Assembly (NCBI GenBank): GCA_027294815.1 | Contig: JAPULP010000001.1 | Coordinates: 1 to 8,024, forward strand | Length of the DNA: 8,024 bases | Direction: 5' to 3' | Origin: Gemmatimonadota bacterium | Lineage (GTDB): Bacteria; Gemmatimonadota; Gemmatimonadetes; Gemmatimonadales; GWC2-71-9 | Shown: positions 6,743 through 8,024 of the stretch, in pieces | Numbering within the stretch: position 1 is the first letter of the stretch | Layout of the letters: each line of letters begins with the position of its first letter | Made by a program: the position numbers and the translations under genes | Notes under the pieces: model-generated | The model's input: only the letters and a program-made list of their open reading frames with translations | Told to the model about the DNA's origin: nothing | Databases searched by the model: none

Positions 6743-7510
6743 ATGAAAATCGCCACGTGGAACGTCAACTCCGTCCGGGCTCGCGAAGAGCGCCTGCTGA
6801 ACTTTCTCGATAGAGAGCAACCGGACGTCGTGTGTCTTCAGGAGCTCAAGGTCAGGGAAGAAGACTTTCCATTTGTCATCGTCGAATCAGCAGGTTACCG
6901 CGCGCAAGTGTACGGCCAAAAGACGTACAACGGAGTTGCGATACTGAGTCGGCACGAAGCAAGCAATGTCGTCCGCGGCATGGGAGATGACGTCGACGAT
7001 CCACAAGCGCGGCTGATTCAGGCCGAGGTCGCGGGGGTGCGGATCGTCAACGGCTATTTCCCCAACGGCCGAGCCGTAGGAACCGACCACTTCGAGTACA
7101 AGCTCTCCTGGATGAAACGGTTGCGCGACATGTTGACGCGTGACGCGTCACCCAACGATGAGCTCGTTTTGTGCGGGGACTTCAACGTTGCGCCGGACGA
7201 CACCGACGCAGCCAATCCAGAGAAATGGAGCGACAGCGTCCTGTGTCACGCCGACGCCCGCGCGGCACTCTCGCAACTGCGCGATTGGGGGCTCGAGGAC
7301 GTGTTTCGGAAACACCACCCCGACGGCGGTGTCTACTCGTGGTGGGATTATCGAATGCTCGCGTTCCCGAAGGGCGACGGGCTGCGCATCGATCACATCT
7401 TCGGGACGCCGTCGATGGCAAAACGTTCCGCCGCGGCACGCGTCGATCGGAACGAGCGGAAAGGCAAGAAACCGTCAGACCACGCGCCGGTGATCGCCGA
7501 GTTCGATTAA
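6743..7510 (+). CDS. xthA: Exodeoxyribonuclease III, AP endonuclease
   Basis: This is a DNA repair enzyme that cuts at abasic sites and trims 3' ends in base excision repair. In 255 residues (E. coli XthA is 268) all active-site elements of the ExoIII/APE1 fold are visible: WNVN with N7, LQE with E34, NGYFPNG with Y105, GDFN with D146 and N148, RIDH with D217 and H218, and the final SDHAPV with D246 and H247. The start is ATG 6743, where MKIATWNVNS matches the family. A GTG at 6686 would add 19 residues coded inside the upstream hairpin and is rejected. No Shine-Dalgarno sequence precedes ATG 6743. The start lies 10 bases from the hairpin base, so translation may be sensitive to that structure or the mRNA may be nearly leaderless. 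Confidence 0.95.
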   Translation: MKIATWNVNSVRAREERLLNFLDREQPDVVCLQELKVREEDFPFVIVESAGYRAQVYGQKTYNGVAILSRHEASNVVRGMGDDVDDPQARLIQAEVAGVRIVNGYFPNGRAVGTDHFEYKLSWMKRLRDMLTRDASPNDELVLCGDFNVAPDDTDAANPEKWSDSVLCHADARAALSQLRDWGLEDVFRKHHPDGGVYSWWDYRMLAFPKGDGLRIDHIFGTPSMAKRSAAARVDRNERKGKKPSDHAPVIAEFD

Positions 7511-7520
7511 GTCTTTCCTT

Positions 7521-7549
7521 AAAGAAAAAGGGTCTCCCGCAATAGACCC
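7521..7549 (-). terminator. Rho-independent terminator of the tRNA-Phe gene
   Basis: On the minus strand GGGTCT (7544-7549) pairs with AGACCC (7530-7535) over an 8-base loop, and TTTTTCTTT (7521-7529) follows. It lies about 49 bases past the tRNA 3' end. In the opposite direction there is no T-run, so it serves the minus strand. Confidence 0.75.
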
Positions 7550-7559
7550 AAATGCGAAT

Positions 7560-7580
7560 CGCCGCCCGAAAAGGGGGGCG
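7560..7580. other. Stem-loop in the tRNA 3' trailer
   Basis: CGCCGCCC (7560-7567) pairs with GGGGGGCG (7573-7580) with one mismatch around a GAAAA loop. It lies between the tRNA 3' end and the terminator and could mark a processing point. There is no T-run directly after it on either strand. Confidence 0.4.
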
Positions 7581-7597
7581 ACCGACGGAACCCGCGA

Positions 7598-7670
<73 letters not shown>

Positions 7671-7681
7671 ACGGGCAAAAT

Positions 7682-7711
7682 AGACTACGAAAAATGCAGT
7701 AAGCATGTCAA
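7682..7711 (-). promoter_or_regulatory. Sigma70-like promoter of the tRNA-Phe gene
   Basis: On the minus strand a perfect TTGACA (7706-7711) is followed by TAGTCT (7682-7687) at 18 bases, or GTAGTC at 17. Transcription would start a few bases before the tRNA 5' end at 7670. Its -35 box is the best in the window. Confidence 0.6.
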
Positions 7712-7721
7712 GTATCGATGC

Positions 7722-8024
7722 CTAATGCAGACGGCGGTCAAGGTGAATACCGGGGAGTTCGGCGTCGGGTACGGTTTCGCGAATGCGGGATACCGTATCG
7801 AGAAGTTGATTGACCGATAGTAGTTCGTCGCATTCTCGTGCGGTGATGCATATGCACAGATCCAACCAATCTTGCGCCATGGCCGAAGCCGCATCTTGCG
7901 GAGATAGATCACACGAATCCATCAGATTTTGCTTATGCCGCGTCCACCCTTTGATCAGTCGCTGACTAAACGGCTGAATTTCTTCTTGCGGCAATAAAAC
8001 AATAAAATAACCACCGCCCAAATG
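7722..8024 (-). CDS. Partial protein ending in a degenerate GGDEF-like domain (N-terminus beyond right edge)
   Basis: The minus strand is open from the window edge to a TAG at 7722-7724, giving about 100 C-terminal residues. The first visible residues, HLGGGYFIVLLPQEE, resemble the active-site turn of diguanylate cyclases (R-x-GGDEF-x-x-LLP), but the signature acids are replaced: GGGYF instead of GGDEF. Further on, DLCICITA followed by LLSVNQLLDTVSRI fits the late strand (SIGIA-like) and last helix of that fold. If this reading is right, the domain is catalytically dead and may bind a nucleotide or act structurally. Alternatives are another palm or nucleotidyl-cyclase-like domain, or an unknown family. 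Base use is more AT-rich (AAA, TTA, TTG, CAA codons) than in the other genes here. The tRNA-Phe lies downstream on the same strand. Confidence 0.55.
   Translation of the reverse strand, partial: HLGGGYFIVLLPQEEIQPFSQRLIKGWTRHKQNLMDSCDLSPQDAASAMAQDWLDLCICITARECDELLSVNQLLDTVSRIRETVPDAELPGIHLDRRLH

Overview
The window reads as about 7.6 kb of a moderately GC-rich bacterial chromosome followed by roughly 350 bases of lower GC on the right. No ribosomal or marker gene fixes the taxon. My inference is a Gram-negative with a heme-rich envelope, most likely Gemmatimonadota or a relative. The basis is a small secreted cytochrome with a C-x4-C-H heme site, a heme-bearing outer-membrane barrel protein, a lipoprotein, and Shine-Dalgarno-type starts.

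Left part, minus strand (1-4112). From upstream to downstream this holds a small secreted cytochrome c, an outer-membrane beta-barrel protein with its own CxxCH heme site, a strong rho-independent terminator, a stand-alone delta-1-pyrroline-5-carboxylate dehydrogenase (pruA), a structured intergenic segment, and the N-terminal 161 codons of a lipoprotein that runs off the left edge. The two cytochrome genes are 33 bases apart and form an operon. Together they look like an envelope electron-transfer pair.

Middle, plus strand (4113-7510). A divergent intergenic region separates the cytochrome operon from a type II NADH:quinone oxidoreductase (ndh). An aldo/keto reductase gene follows 9 bases later, with its ribosome binding site starting on the ndh stop codon. 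Next comes a 94-base near-palindrome built from 7-base GTGAGA units, then exodeoxyribonuclease III (xthA). Proline catabolism (pruA), NADH oxidation (ndh) and the envelope cytochromes can be drawn as one electron path into and beyond the quinone pool, but that connection is inferred.

Right part, minus strand (7521-8024). A tRNA-Phe(GAA) has a sigma70-like promoter and a terminator. Its acceptor stem has two mismatches, and base composition drops on the promoter side of the gene. The last gene, cut by the window edge, ends in a degenerate GGDEF-like domain. The mismatched tRNA with a composition change beside it suggests a junction inside the tRNA gene, either a real integration or an assembly chimera.
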